Positions 11,305 to 19,198 of a stretch of DNA of 64,000 nucleotides are shown here, one piece after another (the stretch's first letter is position 1; every line of letters starts with the position of its first letter). The notes under the pieces were generated by a model. That model ran no database searches, was not told the origin of the DNA, and saw nothing but the letters and a program-made list of their open reading frames with translations. The DNA comes from CAVUPF01 sp963743285 (lineage in GTDB: Bacteria > Actinomycetota > Thermoleophilia > Solirubrobacterales > 70-9), in contig CAVUPF010000001.1 of NCBI GenBank assembly GCA_963743285.1, positions 558,001 through 622,000 on the forward strand, read 5' to 3'. Made by a program: the position numbers and the translations under genes.

Positions 11305-12159
11305 ATGGCCGATCTCGGCGAGCCGCTCAGCGAGGTCGTCGCTCGCGCGCTGCGTGAGGACATCGGCGCGGGGGACGTGACCGCCGAGGCGACGGTGCCC
11401 GAGGCTGCCAGAGGCCGCGCCCGGATCGTGCAGAAGCAGCCCGGGGTGGTGTTCGGCCTCGCCGCGGTCGAGGAGGTGATGCGCCAGTGCGGCGCCGAGC
11501 TGCTCGAGAAGCTGGTGGTTGAGGGACGTTGGCGGGACGAGGTGCCGGCCGAGGTGGCACTGGTGGGGGGTCCGGCGCGCGCCCTGCTCGGCGCCGAGCG
11601 CACCGCGCTCAACTTCCTCGGCCACCTCTCCGGCATCGCCACGCTGACGGCCCGCTACGCGGAGGCCGTGGCAAGCACCGGCGCCGGCATCCTCGACACG
11701 CGCAAGACGACGCCGGGGCTGCGGGGGCTCGAGAAGGCGGCGGTCGCGGCGGGCGGCGGGCGCAACCACCGGATGGGCCTCTACGACGCGATCCTGATCA
11801 AGGAGAACCACATCGCCCTCGCCGGCGGGCTGGCGAGGGCCGTCCACGCGGCGCGCACCGCTCGTCCCGACCTGGCGGTCGAGGTCGAGTGCCGCAACCT
11901 CGACGAGGTCGCCTACGCGCTGGGCACCGGCGCCGATCTGCTGCTGCTCGACAACATGGACACCGCGACGCTGCGGGAGGCGGTGCAGCTGCGCGACAGC
12001 TCGGGCGGCGCGAGGGCGCCCTCGCTGGAGGCCTCGGGCGGGGTGAGCCTTGAGACGGTGCGGTCGATTGCCGAGACCGGCGTCGAGCTGATCTCGATCG
12101 GCGCCCTTACCCACTCGGCGCCGAGCCTTGACCTCAGCATGCTGGTCGAGCCCGACTGA
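11305..12159 (+). CDS. nadC: Nicotinate-nucleotide pyrophosphorylase (carboxylating)
   Basis: A 284-residue quinolinate phosphoribosyltransferase, making nicotinate mononucleotide from quinolinate and PRPP in de novo NAD synthesis. Typical blocks are REDIGAGDVTAEA, GAERTALNFLGHLSGIATLT, ILDTRKTTPGLRGLEK, GGGRNHRMGLYDAILIKENH, VEVEC and LLLDNMD. It is transcribed away from the ECF sigma/ogt pair. nadA lies 1 kb downstream on the same strand, separated by mutM on the opposite strand; no nadB is seen in the window. Confidence 0.94.
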   Translation: MADLGEPLSEVVARALREDIGAGDVTAEATVPEAARGRARIVQKQPGVVFGLAAVEEVMRQCGAELLEKLVVEGRWRDEVPAEVALVGGPARALLGAERTALNFLGHLSGIATLTARYAEAVASTGAGILDTRKTTPGLRGLEKAAVAAGGGRNHRMGLYDAILIKENHIALAGGLARAVHAARTARPDLAVEVECRNLDEVAYALGTGADLLLLDNMDTATLREAVQLRDSSGGARAPSLEASGGVSLETVRSIAETGVELISIGALTHSAPSLDLSMLVEPD

Positions 12160-12162
12160 CCC

Positions 12163-13008
12163 TCACTTCAAGAGCCGCGAGAGACGACGGTCCTTCAGCA
12201 CCCGCCCGCCGGTCTGCTCGGCAGGGCAGTAGTTGGTCTGGTGCGCGGAGAAGAAGACCGCCTCGATCGTCGTCCCGCAGCGGGGGCAGGGCTCCCCCTC
12301 GCGCCTGTGGACCCGCAGCGGCATCGGCAGCTTGTCGGGGACCCGGTCGCCGACCACCTCCTCGTAGTGATCGATCGCATCGCCGAGCACATGGAGCCCT
12401 CCGTGTAAGCGTTCGACCTCCTCCTCGCCCAGCTCCGAGCCTTTCTTAAACGGCGAGAGCCGCGCCTCCCAGAGAATCTCATCGACCCAGGACCGCCCGA
12501 TCCCGGCGATCACCCGCTGGTCGCGCAGCAGCGGATGCAGATGGCGAGGTTGCCCGATCAACACGGCGAACTGCTCAAGCGGCGGCGGCGGCCAGGCTTC
12601 TGGCCCAAGCGAGGCGACCATCTCGTCTCCGCTCACCGCATCGGTGCCGAGCAGCTTCGCCCAGGCTCGCTGCCTGGTCCCGAACTCCCGCAGCCGCAGC
12701 TCCCGCCCGTCCGCCAGCCGCACCAGCAGCCGGGAGGCCCGATCCCTGGGTGAGGCCTGTTTCTCGAACACCCCCAGCCGCCCCGCCGACATCAGGTGAA
12801 CCAGCAAGGCCAGATCGCCAAGCTCGACCACCGGCATCTTCCCGACCCGTCGCACCGCGCTCACCACCCGACCGACCAGCTCCTCCAGGCTCGGCTCAAA
12901 GGTCTTCATCACGTTCATCCCCGGCGCGAGGGCCGCTTCGACCTCGGCCCCCGATAGGGCGCTGCCCAGGCGCCGGGCGGTGATCTCGACCTCGGGCAGC
13001 TCGGGCAT
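12163..13008 (-). CDS. mutM: Formamidopyrimidine-DNA glycosylase (Fpg/Nei family)
   Basis: A 281-residue base-excision enzyme removing oxidised purines. The start at 13008 gives MPELPEVEI, in which Pro2 and Glu3 are the catalytic residues. The helix-two-turn-helix region includes IAGIGRSWVDEILWEARLSP, and the C-terminal zinc finger has CPRCG..YCPAEQTGG-type spacing (the second pair is atypical, C-x4-Q). A longer upstream extension exists but lacks a family counterpart. It sits convergently with nadC (3-base gap) and divergently from nadA. Confidence 0.88.
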   Translation of the reverse strand: MPELPEVEITARRLGSALSGAEVEAALAPGMNVMKTFEPSLEELVGRVVSAVRRVGKMPVVELGDLALLVHLMSAGRLGVFEKQASPRDRASRLLVRLADGRELRLREFGTRQRAWAKLLGTDAVSGDEMVASLGPEAWPPPPLEQFAVLIGQPRHLHPLLRDQRVIAGIGRSWVDEILWEARLSPFKKGSELGEEEVERLHGGLHVLGDAIDHYEEVVGDRVPDKLPMPLRVHRREGEPCPRCGTTIEAVFFSAHQTNYCPAEQTGGRVLKDRRLSRLLK

Positions 13009-13097
13009 CGTTGAAGTCTTGCGCCTGTGCCCGCGGCGCGGTGAGAGGGCCGAGGCGGGCCTCGCCCCTCGACGGACCTGGGCGGCGAGAGGGACCT

Positions 13098-13115
13098 CCA
13101 AGTGGTTAGACTTGG
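13098..13115. promoter_or_regulatory. Perfect inverted repeat upstream of nadA (candidate operator)
   Basis: CCAAGT-GGTTAG-ACTTGG, with two 6-base arms identical in inverted orientation and a 6-base spacer, lies 66 bases before the nadA GTG and 89 bases before mutM on the divergent side. A dyad here could bind a repressor of NAD synthesis, but no known NAD-regulator consensus is recognised and the assignment rests on symmetry and position alone. Confidence 0.35.
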
Positions 13116-13181
13116 ACAACGTTCATTCGACTGGTTCAAGGCGAAGGCCGGGCCAGCGAACATCAGGAAAGGAAGGGCTCC

Positions 13182-14213
13182 GTGCAAGAGCTCCCGACGA
13201 TCCAACCCACTTCACCGGATGCCCTCTGGCCCGAGCAGGTCGCTGCGCTGAGCGAGGAGGTCCGCGCCCTCGCCAGCGAGCGGGGCGCGGTGATCCTGGC
13301 GCACAACTACCAGCTTCCCGAGGTCCAGGACGTCGCCGACTACATGGGCGACTCACTCGAGCTCTCCCGCGAGGCCGCGGCCACCGACGCGGAGGCGATC
13401 GCCTTCTGCGGCGTGCACTTCATGGCCGAGACCGCCTCGATCCTCTCGCCGGAGAAGACCGTCCTGATCCCCGACCTCGACGCCGGCTGCTCGCTTGCCG
13501 ACTCGATCGACGCCGAGGCGCTGCGTGCCTGGAAGGCGGAGCATCCCGGCGCGCTGGTCGTCATGTACGTCAACACCTCGGCCGAGGTGAAGGCGGAGAC
13601 CGACTACTGCTGCACCTCCTCCAACGCGGTCAAGGTGGTCGAGCACATCTGGGCCGAGCACGGCCCCGAGACTGAGATCCTCTTCGGCCCCGACATGTGG
13701 CTGGGTGCCTTCGTCGAGCGCGAGACCGGCCTCCGTGAGGACCCAGAGCGACGCGAGCGCTTTCAGGTCTGGGACGGGGAGTGCCACGTCCACGCCGGGA
13801 TCCGCCCCGAGGACCTCGCCCAGACGCGGGCGGAGCATCCCGAGGCGGAGCTCCTGATCCACCCCGAGTGCGGCTGCTCGACCCAGGCGATGGAGTACCT
13901 CGCGGCGGGCGAGATCGAGCCCGAGGGCGTCCACATGCTCTCCACCTCAGGGATGCTGCGCCACGTCGAAGCGCATCCCCAGGGCAGCTTCATCGTCGCC
14001 ACCGAGAACGGGATGCTCTACCCGCTGGGCAAGGCGGCGCCGCAGGCCAACCTGATCGAGGCCAACCGGATGGCGTTCTGCCGGTACATGAGGATGATCA
14101 CGCTGCCGAAGCTGCGCGACTCGCTGCTCGAGATGCAGTTCGAGGTCAGCGTCCCGGCGGAGATCGCGGCGCGGGCGCGCCTCCCGATCGAGCGCATGGT
14201 GGCGATCGGCTAA
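13182..14213 (+). CDS. nadA: Quinolinate synthase A
   Basis: A 343-residue [4Fe-4S] enzyme condensing iminoaspartate with dihydroxyacetone phosphate to quinolinate. It starts at GTG 13182 after AGGAAAGGA. Family motifs include AHNYQLPEVQDVADYMGDS and GVHFMAETA, and the three cluster Cys candidates lie in LDAGCSLAD, DYCCTSSNA and HPECGCS. MYVNTSAEVKAETD and EIEPEGVHMLSTSGM are also present. Together with nadC upstream it covers the second and third de novo NAD steps. Confidence 0.94.
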   Translation: MQELPTIQPTSPDALWPEQVAALSEEVRALASERGAVILAHNYQLPEVQDVADYMGDSLELSREAAATDAEAIAFCGVHFMAETASILSPEKTVLIPDLDAGCSLADSIDAEALRAWKAEHPGALVVMYVNTSAEVKAETDYCCTSSNAVKVVEHIWAEHGPETEILFGPDMWLGAFVERETGLREDPERRERFQVWDGECHVHAGIRPEDLAQTRAEHPEAELLIHPECGCSTQAMEYLAAGEIEPEGVHMLSTSGMLRHVEAHPQGSFIVATENGMLYPLGKAAPQANLIEANRMAFCRYMRMITLPKLRDSLLEMQFEVSVPAEIAARARLPIERMVAIG

Positions 14214-14243
14214 CGCGAGATAGAGTCCGGCCCCCGGCCGATT

Positions 14244-16130
14244 GTGAAGAGGTCTACGTCCTTGCACCAGGTCATCCCTGCGCAAACCGCGAATCCCAAC
14301 CAGCAGCTGCACGAGCTCGCCCAGCAGCTCCGCGTCGATGCGATCCGGGCAAGCGCAGCAGCCGGCTCCGGCCATCCCACCTCCGCGATGTCGGCCGCCG
14401 ACCTGATGGCCGTGCTCTTCGCGCATCACCTTCGATACGACTTCTCCGCCCCGGAGAACCGTGCCAACGATCACCTCGTCTTCTCCAAGGGCCACGCCTC
14501 GCCGCTGCTTTATGCGCTCTACAAGGCCGCCGGCGCGATCGATGACGAAGAGCTGCTCACCTTCCGTGAGTTCGGCTCCCGCCTGCAGGGCCATCCGACC
14601 CCAGAGATCCCCTGGGTCGACGTCGCCACCGGCTCGCTCGGCCAGGGCCTGCCGATCTCGGTCGGCATCGCGCTGGCCGCCGCGCGGCTCGAATCCTCCG
14701 AGCTCAGGGTGTGGGTGCTCTGCGGCGACTCCGAGCTGGCCGAGGGATCGATGTGGGAGGCGTTCGAGTACGCCGGGTACGCTCGGCTCGGCAATCTGAT
14801 CGCGGTGGTCGACGTCAACCGGCTCGGCCAGCGAGGCCCGACCATGCACGAGTGGGACACCTCCTCGCTGGCGGCGCGGGCCGGCGCCTGCGGCTGGCAG
14901 GTGCAGGAGATCGACGGACACGACCTCGCGGCGATCGATTCCGCCTACACCCAGGCGCTTCAGGCAGATGTCCCCGCGGTGATCTTCGCCCGCACCAAGA
15001 AGGGCTCCGGGGTCTCCGCCGTCGAGGACAAGCCGAACTGGCACGGCAAGCCGCTGCCCGACCCGGAGGCCGCGATCGCCGAGCTCGGCGGTCTGCGCTC
15101 GCTTGCGGTGAGCGTCGAGGCGCCGCCTGCTCCGCGGCCGTTTGAGATTGCGAGGGAGCCGGTCGAGCGGCCTGCGTATGAGCTCGGCGCCGAAGTCGCG
15201 ACCCGCGCGGCCTACGGCGACGCCCTTGCCTGGATTGGCTCCATCGATGAGCGGGTCGTGGCGCTTGACGCCGAGGTGGGGAACTCGACCTACGCCGAGC
15301 GCTTCGCGCACAAGCACCCGCAGCGGTTCTTCGAGATGTTCATCGCCGAGCAGCAGATGGTCGCCGCCGCGGTCGGCCTGCAGGTCCGCGGCTGGAAGCC
15401 GTTCGCCTCCTCATTCGGCGCCTTCCTGAATCGGGCTTATGACTTCGTCCGGATGGCGGCGATCTCTGACGCGGACTTAAGGCTCTGCGGCTCCCATGTG
15501 GGGGTCTCGATCGGTCCCGACGGGCCCTCGCAGATGGCACTCGAGGACATCGCCGCCCTGCGTGCCGTGCTCGGCAGCACGGTGCTCTACCCCTGTGACG
15601 CCAACCAGACGGTGCAGCTCGTCGATGCGATGCGCCAGCGTCGCGGGGTCAGCTATCTGCGCACGACTCGCGGCGGCACCCCGGTGCTCTATGGGCCGCA
15701 GGAGAGCTTCCCGATCGGCGGCAGCCGCACGCTTCGCTCCAGCGGCGATGATGTCGTCACCCTGATCGGCGCGGGGATCACCTTGCACGAGTGCCTCACC
15801 GCCGCCGAGGAGCTCGCCGGCCGCGGGATCGCGGCCCGGGTGATCGACCTCTACTCGGTAAAGCCGGTCGACGCTGAGACCCTGGTCAGCGCGGCAGCCG
15901 ATACGCAGGCGCTGGTCACGGTGGAGGACCACTGGGCCGAGGGAGGGATCGGTGAGACCGTCGCCACCGCGCTGGCGGATTCGGGCGCCTGCACGCGACT
16001 GCTTCGCCTCGCTGTTTTCGAGCGGCCCCGTAGCGGCCCCCCGGAGGCGCTGCTGGGCGCCGCCGGGATCGACGCCGCGCACATCGTCTCCGCGGTGGAG
16101 CGGGCGCTGGAGGGCTCGCGGCGCCGCTGA
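14244..16130 (+). CDS. tkt: Transketolase
   Basis: A 628-residue single-chain thiamine-diphosphate enzyme of the non-oxidative pentose-phosphate pathway. The N-terminal module has GSGHPTSAMSAADLM and HLVFSKGHASPLLYA, and its ThDP/Mg motif is CGDSELAEGSMWEAFEYAG..DVNRLGQ. The pyrimidine-binding module begins around residue 315 (TRAAYGDALAWIG) with MFIAEQQMVAAAVGL. The C-terminal module ends VTVEDHWAEGGIGE. The short length (about 630 against 660-690) matches the actinobacterial/archaeal-like type. GTG start, 30 bases after nadA. Confidence 0.92.
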   Translation: MKRSTSLHQVIPAQTANPNQQLHELAQQLRVDAIRASAAAGSGHPTSAMSAADLMAVLFAHHLRYDFSAPENRANDHLVFSKGHASPLLYALYKAAGAIDDEELLTFREFGSRLQGHPTPEIPWVDVATGSLGQGLPISVGIALAAARLESSELRVWVLCGDSELAEGSMWEAFEYAGYARLGNLIAVVDVNRLGQRGPTMHEWDTSSLAARAGACGWQVQEIDGHDLAAIDSAYTQALQADVPAVIFARTKKGSGVSAVEDKPNWHGKPLPDPEAAIAELGGLRSLAVSVEAPPAPRPFEIAREPVERPAYELGAEVATRAAYGDALAWIGSIDERVVALDAEVGNSTYAERFAHKHPQRFFEMFIAEQQMVAAAVGLQVRGWKPFASSFGAFLNRAYDFVRMAAISDADLRLCGSHVGVSIGPDGPSQMALEDIAALRAVLGSTVLYPCDANQTVQLVDAMRQRRGVSYLRTTRGGTPVLYGPQESFPIGGSRTLRSSGDDVVTLIGAGITLHECLTAAEELAGRGIAARVIDLYSVKPVDAETLVSAAADTQALVTVEDHWAEGGIGETVATALADSGACTRLLRLAVFERPRSGPPEALLGAAGIDAAHIVSAVERALEGSRRR

Positions 16131-16156
16131 TCACTAGCGTCAGCTAACAATTCGTT

Positions 16157-16173
16157 AAGGTTTCGTCAACCTT
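16157..16173. repeat. Short perfect inverted repeat before ftsE
   Basis: AAGGTT-TCGTC-AACCTT, a 6-base stem with a 5-base loop, sits 47 bases upstream of ftsE and 27 bases after the transketolase stop. No T-run follows, so an intrinsic terminator is not convincing; it may be an operator or a weak attenuator. Confidence 0.3.
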
Positions 16174-16219
16174 CTATGGGCAGGGTCTTGCGCGCCCGAC
16201 GCTGCGCAGGAGTCACCCT

Positions 16220-17086
16220 GTGATCGCAGAACAGACCACCGCAATGGCCAAAGCGAAGAAGAGACCGAAGCGCGACGAGGGTCCGCCGCGACCCCGCCGC
16301 GGCGGCAGGCCGATCATCGAGCTGCGCGACGTGACCAAGGTCTACCCCGGTGGGCACATGGCCCTGGACCGGGTCTCGCTCGCCATCGACCGCGGCGAGT
16401 TCGTCTTCCTGGTCGGCCCCACCGGCTGCGGCAAGTCGACCCTGATCAAGCTGTTGATCCGCGAGCTGTCGGCCACCGAGGGCAGCGTCAGCATCGCCGG
16501 CCGCGACATCGGCGCCATGGTGGAGAAGAAGATCCCCCTGCTGCGGCGCAACGTCGGCACCGTCTTTCAGGACTTCAAGCTGCTCCCCGATCGCACTGTC
16601 TATGACAACGTCGCCTACGCGCTGCAGGTGATCGGCGCCAGCCGCGCCGAAATCCGCGAGCAGGTGCCCGAGACGCTGCGCCTGGTCGGCCTCTCGACCA
16701 AGCTGCACAGCTATCCGGACCAGCTCTCCGGCGGCGAGCAGCAGCGCGTCTCGATCGCCCGCGCCTTCGTCAACCACCCGCCGCTGCTGCTCGCTGATGA
16801 GCCGAGTGGCAACCTCGACCCGATTACCTCGATCGGCGTGATGCAGCTGCTTTACCGCATCAACAAGACCGGCACCACCGTCCTCGTCGTCACCCACGAT
16901 CGCGAGATGGTCGACAGCATGCGCCGCCGGGTGATCGAGCTCTACGAGGGCCGCGTCGTCCGTGACGAGGTAAGCGGCGGCTACACCGAGGAGTCGACCA
17001 CCGAGTTCGGCCTGCGGATGCGGGCCGAGATGGGGGTCGGCCCCGAGGGCCAGACCAACGGCCACGGCAGCGAGTCCCTGTTCTGA
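16220..17086 (+). CDS. ftsE: Cell-division ABC transporter ATPase FtsE
   Basis: A 288-residue ATP-binding protein that with FtsX controls peptidoglycan hydrolases at the division site. It has Walker A (GPTGCGKST), Q-loop (VFQDFKLL), signature LSGGEQQRVSIARAF, Walker B (LLLADEPSG) and H-loop (VVTHD). An unusual 40-residue basic N-terminal extension (AKAKKRPKRDEGPPRPRRGG) and a C-terminal tail of about 50 residues flank the core, making it longer than the usual 220-230 residues. Its stop overlaps the ftsX ATG by one base. Confidence 0.93.
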   Translation: MIAEQTTAMAKAKKRPKRDEGPPRPRRGGRPIIELRDVTKVYPGGHMALDRVSLAIDRGEFVFLVGPTGCGKSTLIKLLIRELSATEGSVSIAGRDIGAMVEKKIPLLRRNVGTVFQDFKLLPDRTVYDNVAYALQVIGASRAEIREQVPETLRLVGLSTKLHSYPDQLSGGEQQRVSIARAFVNHPPLLLADEPSGNLDPITSIGVMQLLYRINKTGTTVLVVTHDREMVDSMRRRVIELYEGRVVRDEVSGGYTEESTTEFGLRMRAEMGVGPEGQTNGHGSESLF

Positions 17087-18003
17087 TGGGCAGGCTCGCC
17101 TTCTTCACCAGGGAGGCCTTCCGGGCGCTGCGCCGCAACGCGGCGCCGAGCATGGCGGCGATCGTCACCACGGTCGTCACCGTGATCTTGCTCGGGGTGC
17201 TGATCCCGATCCTGCAGACCACCCAGGCCAAGAGCAACCAGGTCCGCGGCCAGCTCAACGTGCAGGTTGCGCTGTTCGCCGATGCGACCAAGGGCGAAAC
17301 CGCCGCCCTGCACGCGAAGCTGGTGGCGCTCCCGCACGTCGCCTCGGTCCGGTACATCAGCAAAGCCGGGGCGCTCGAAGAACTGCGGGAATCGCTGGGC
17401 AAGAAGAAGAGCCAGGAACTCACCGACCAGCTTCACGAAAACCCGCTGCCGGCCAGCTTCAGGATCAAGCCCGACGACGCCTCCGACCTCGGCGCGATCC
17501 GCCTCGCGATCATGCGGCCCGGGCCAAACGGCAAGCCCGACCCGATCTCGCCGATCGTCCAGAACACCTTCGACCGCCAGCAGGCGGCTGAACAGATCGC
17601 CCAGGTGACCGCCGCGCTGAAGATCGTGCTGACCGTGATCACCGCCCTCTTGATCACCGCCTCGCTGATGCTGGTCGGCAACACGATCCGGCTCTCGATC
17701 TACACCCGCCGTCGCGAGGTCGAGGTGATGCGGCTGGTCGGCGCGACCCGCTGGTTCATCCGCTGGCCGTTCATGATCGAGGGGGTCGTGGTCGGTTTCA
17801 GCGGCGGCCTGGTGGCCATACTTATCCTGTGGCTGGGCAAGATCACGATCGTCGACCCGCTCAGCAAGACGTTCTCCTTCCTCGCCGCCCAGAACAACAG
17901 CAGCCTCTCCTTCCCGCTGCTGATCGGCATCCTCTTCGGCGCCGCGGTGCTGGTCTCGGCGATCGGCTCGGGAGTCACGTTGCGGCGCTTCCTGAAGGTC
18001 TGA
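17086..18003 (+). CDS. ftsX: Cell-division ABC transporter permease FtsX
   Basis: A 305-residue membrane protein with the FtsX layout: one N-terminal membrane helix (AAIVTTVVTVILLGVLIPIL), an extracellular domain of about 140 residues (VQVALFADATKGE, HVASVRYISK, LPASFRIKP), then three helices around residues 183-300. The region RREVEVMRLVGATRWFIRWPFMIEG is the coupling helix typical of this permease fold. It is translationally coupled to ftsE (TGATG) and followed 7 bases later by an S41 protease. Confidence 0.92.
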   Translation: MGRLAFFTREAFRALRRNAAPSMAAIVTTVVTVILLGVLIPILQTTQAKSNQVRGQLNVQVALFADATKGETAALHAKLVALPHVASVRYISKAGALEELRESLGKKKSQELTDQLHENPLPASFRIKPDDASDLGAIRLAIMRPGPNGKPDPISPIVQNTFDRQQAAEQIAQVTAALKIVLTVITALLITASLMLVGNTIRLSIYTRRREVEVMRLVGATRWFIRWPFMIEGVVVGFSGGLVAILILWLGKITIVDPLSKTFSFLAAQNNSSLSFPLLIGILFGAAVLVSAIGSGVTLRRFLKV

Positions 18004-18010
18004 GGCTGGC

Positions 18011-19198
18011 GTGAGGGCGGCGCGGATCGCGGCGATCTTCGTCGCCCTACTCCTCGCCCTCGGCGGGGGGATCTGGCTGGGGGGCCATCCAGGCCACCTG
18101 CCCAGCTTCATCCGCAGCCGATTCGTCGACTCCTCCGGAGGCCTCAGCGCCGAAGCGAGCGAACTGATCGAGGACAACTACTACCGGCCGGTCGGGGAGG
18201 CCGAACTCGGCAACGCCTCGCTGCAGGGAATGACGCGGGCGCTGCGCAGGAAGTTCGACGATCGCTTCTCCGAATACTTCTCCCCGAAAAGCGTGGTGGG
18301 CTTCAACGAGGAGATCGACGGGCACTTCTCAGGCGTGGGAATCGTGATCGCCCCGGTCCGGCGCGGCATCCTCGCCGTGCGGGTCCTGCACGCCTCGCCC
18401 GCCGCGAAGGCGGGGATCAAGCCAGGCGACGTGATCGTCTCGGTTAACGGCAAGCCGCTCGCCGGGAAAAGCCCCGAAGTGGCGAGGGAAATGATCACCG
18501 GCCCGGAAGGCTCCAGCGTCAGGCTCGGCGTCGTGCGGCCGGCGCACCGGGGGGTGAAGAGCATCGCGGTGACGCGAGCTGAGATCGTCACGCCCGTCAC
18601 CTTCACGCGGATCAAGCGGGTCGACGGCCGCAAGCTGGGATACGTGGAGTTCTCTAGCTTCACCGAAGACTCCAGTCACCTGGTCGCCGATGCGCTGCGC
18701 AGGGTTGAGCGAGAAGGCGCCCAGGGGATCGTCTTGGACCTGCGCGGCAACGGCGGCGGCCTGCTGCAGGAAGCCGTCCAGATCGCGAGCCTCTTCTTGC
18801 CGAAGGGCCAGGTGGTCGTCTCCACCCGCTCTCGCACCCAGGGCGACGAGGTCTACAAGACGCTCGGCGGCAACCTGCCCAAGCGCCCGGTAGTCGTCCT
18901 GATCGACCGCGGCACGGCCTCCTCGGCGGAGATCCTCACCGCGGCCCTGGCCGACGACGCCGGCTCAACCGTGGTCGGCACCCGCTCCTACGGCAAGGGC
19001 GTCTTCCAGCAGGAGTTCGACCTCTCCAACGGCGGGGCGCTGAAGCTGACGGTCGGTCGCTACTTCACGCCCGACGGGGTCAACCTGGCCGGCAAGGGCA
19101 TCCACCCCAACGTCTACGTGCGGGACAACCCGCGCTCCAAACGCGACGTGGCGATGCAGCGCGCCCTCGAAGTCCTCGCGCATCAGGTTCACGGTTGA
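18011..19198 (+). CDS. Carboxy-terminal processing protease (S41 family, CtpA-like)
   Basis: A 395-residue exported serine protease. A GTG start gives an N-terminal membrane anchor or signal (AAIFVALLLALGGGIWLGG). A PDZ domain spans about residues 100-185 (GVGIVIAPV, ASPAAKAGIKPGDVIVSVNG). The catalytic core has VLDLRGNGGG, the nucleophile in GTASSAEI and the general-base Lys in SYGKGVFQ. It acts outside the membrane and is placed directly after ftsEX, consistent with envelope or division-linked proteolysis. The stop overlaps the next gene's TTG by 4 bases. Confidence 0.9.
   Translation: MRAARIAAIFVALLLALGGGIWLGGHPGHLPSFIRSRFVDSSGGLSAEASELIEDNYYRPVGEAELGNASLQGMTRALRRKFDDRFSEYFSPKSVVGFNEEIDGHFSGVGIVIAPVRRGILAVRVLHASPAAKAGIKPGDVIVSVNGKPLAGKSPEVAREMITGPEGSSVRLGVVRPAHRGVKSIAVTRAEIVTPVTFTRIKRVDGRKLGYVEFSSFTEDSSHLVADALRRVEREGAQGIVLDLRGNGGGLLQEAVQIASLFLPKGQVVVSTRSRTQGDEVYKTLGGNLPKRPVVVLIDRGTASSAEILTAALADDAGSTVVGTRSYGKGVFQQEFDLSNGGALKLTVGRYFTPDGVNLAGKGIHPNVYVRDNPRSKRDVAMQRALEVLAHQVHG

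Noticed and set aside
11185..12114. Extension of the ECF sigma gene to a 466-residue protein
   Set aside because: The added part is antisense to nadC with no family sequence; sigma region 2 begins close to 11184.
13947..15317. 456-codon minus-strand frame opposite nadA and transketolase
   Set aside because: Antisense to two well-supported enzymes, with composition typical of a shadow frame.
16157..16173. Inverted repeat before ftsE as an intrinsic terminator of tkt
   Set aside because: The stem is short and AT/GC mixed, and no run of T follows.
16140..16175. PHO-box-like repeats before ftsE (GTTAAGG/GTCAACC)
   Set aside because: The similarity comes from the inverted repeat; cores are not direct repeats at 11-bp spacing.
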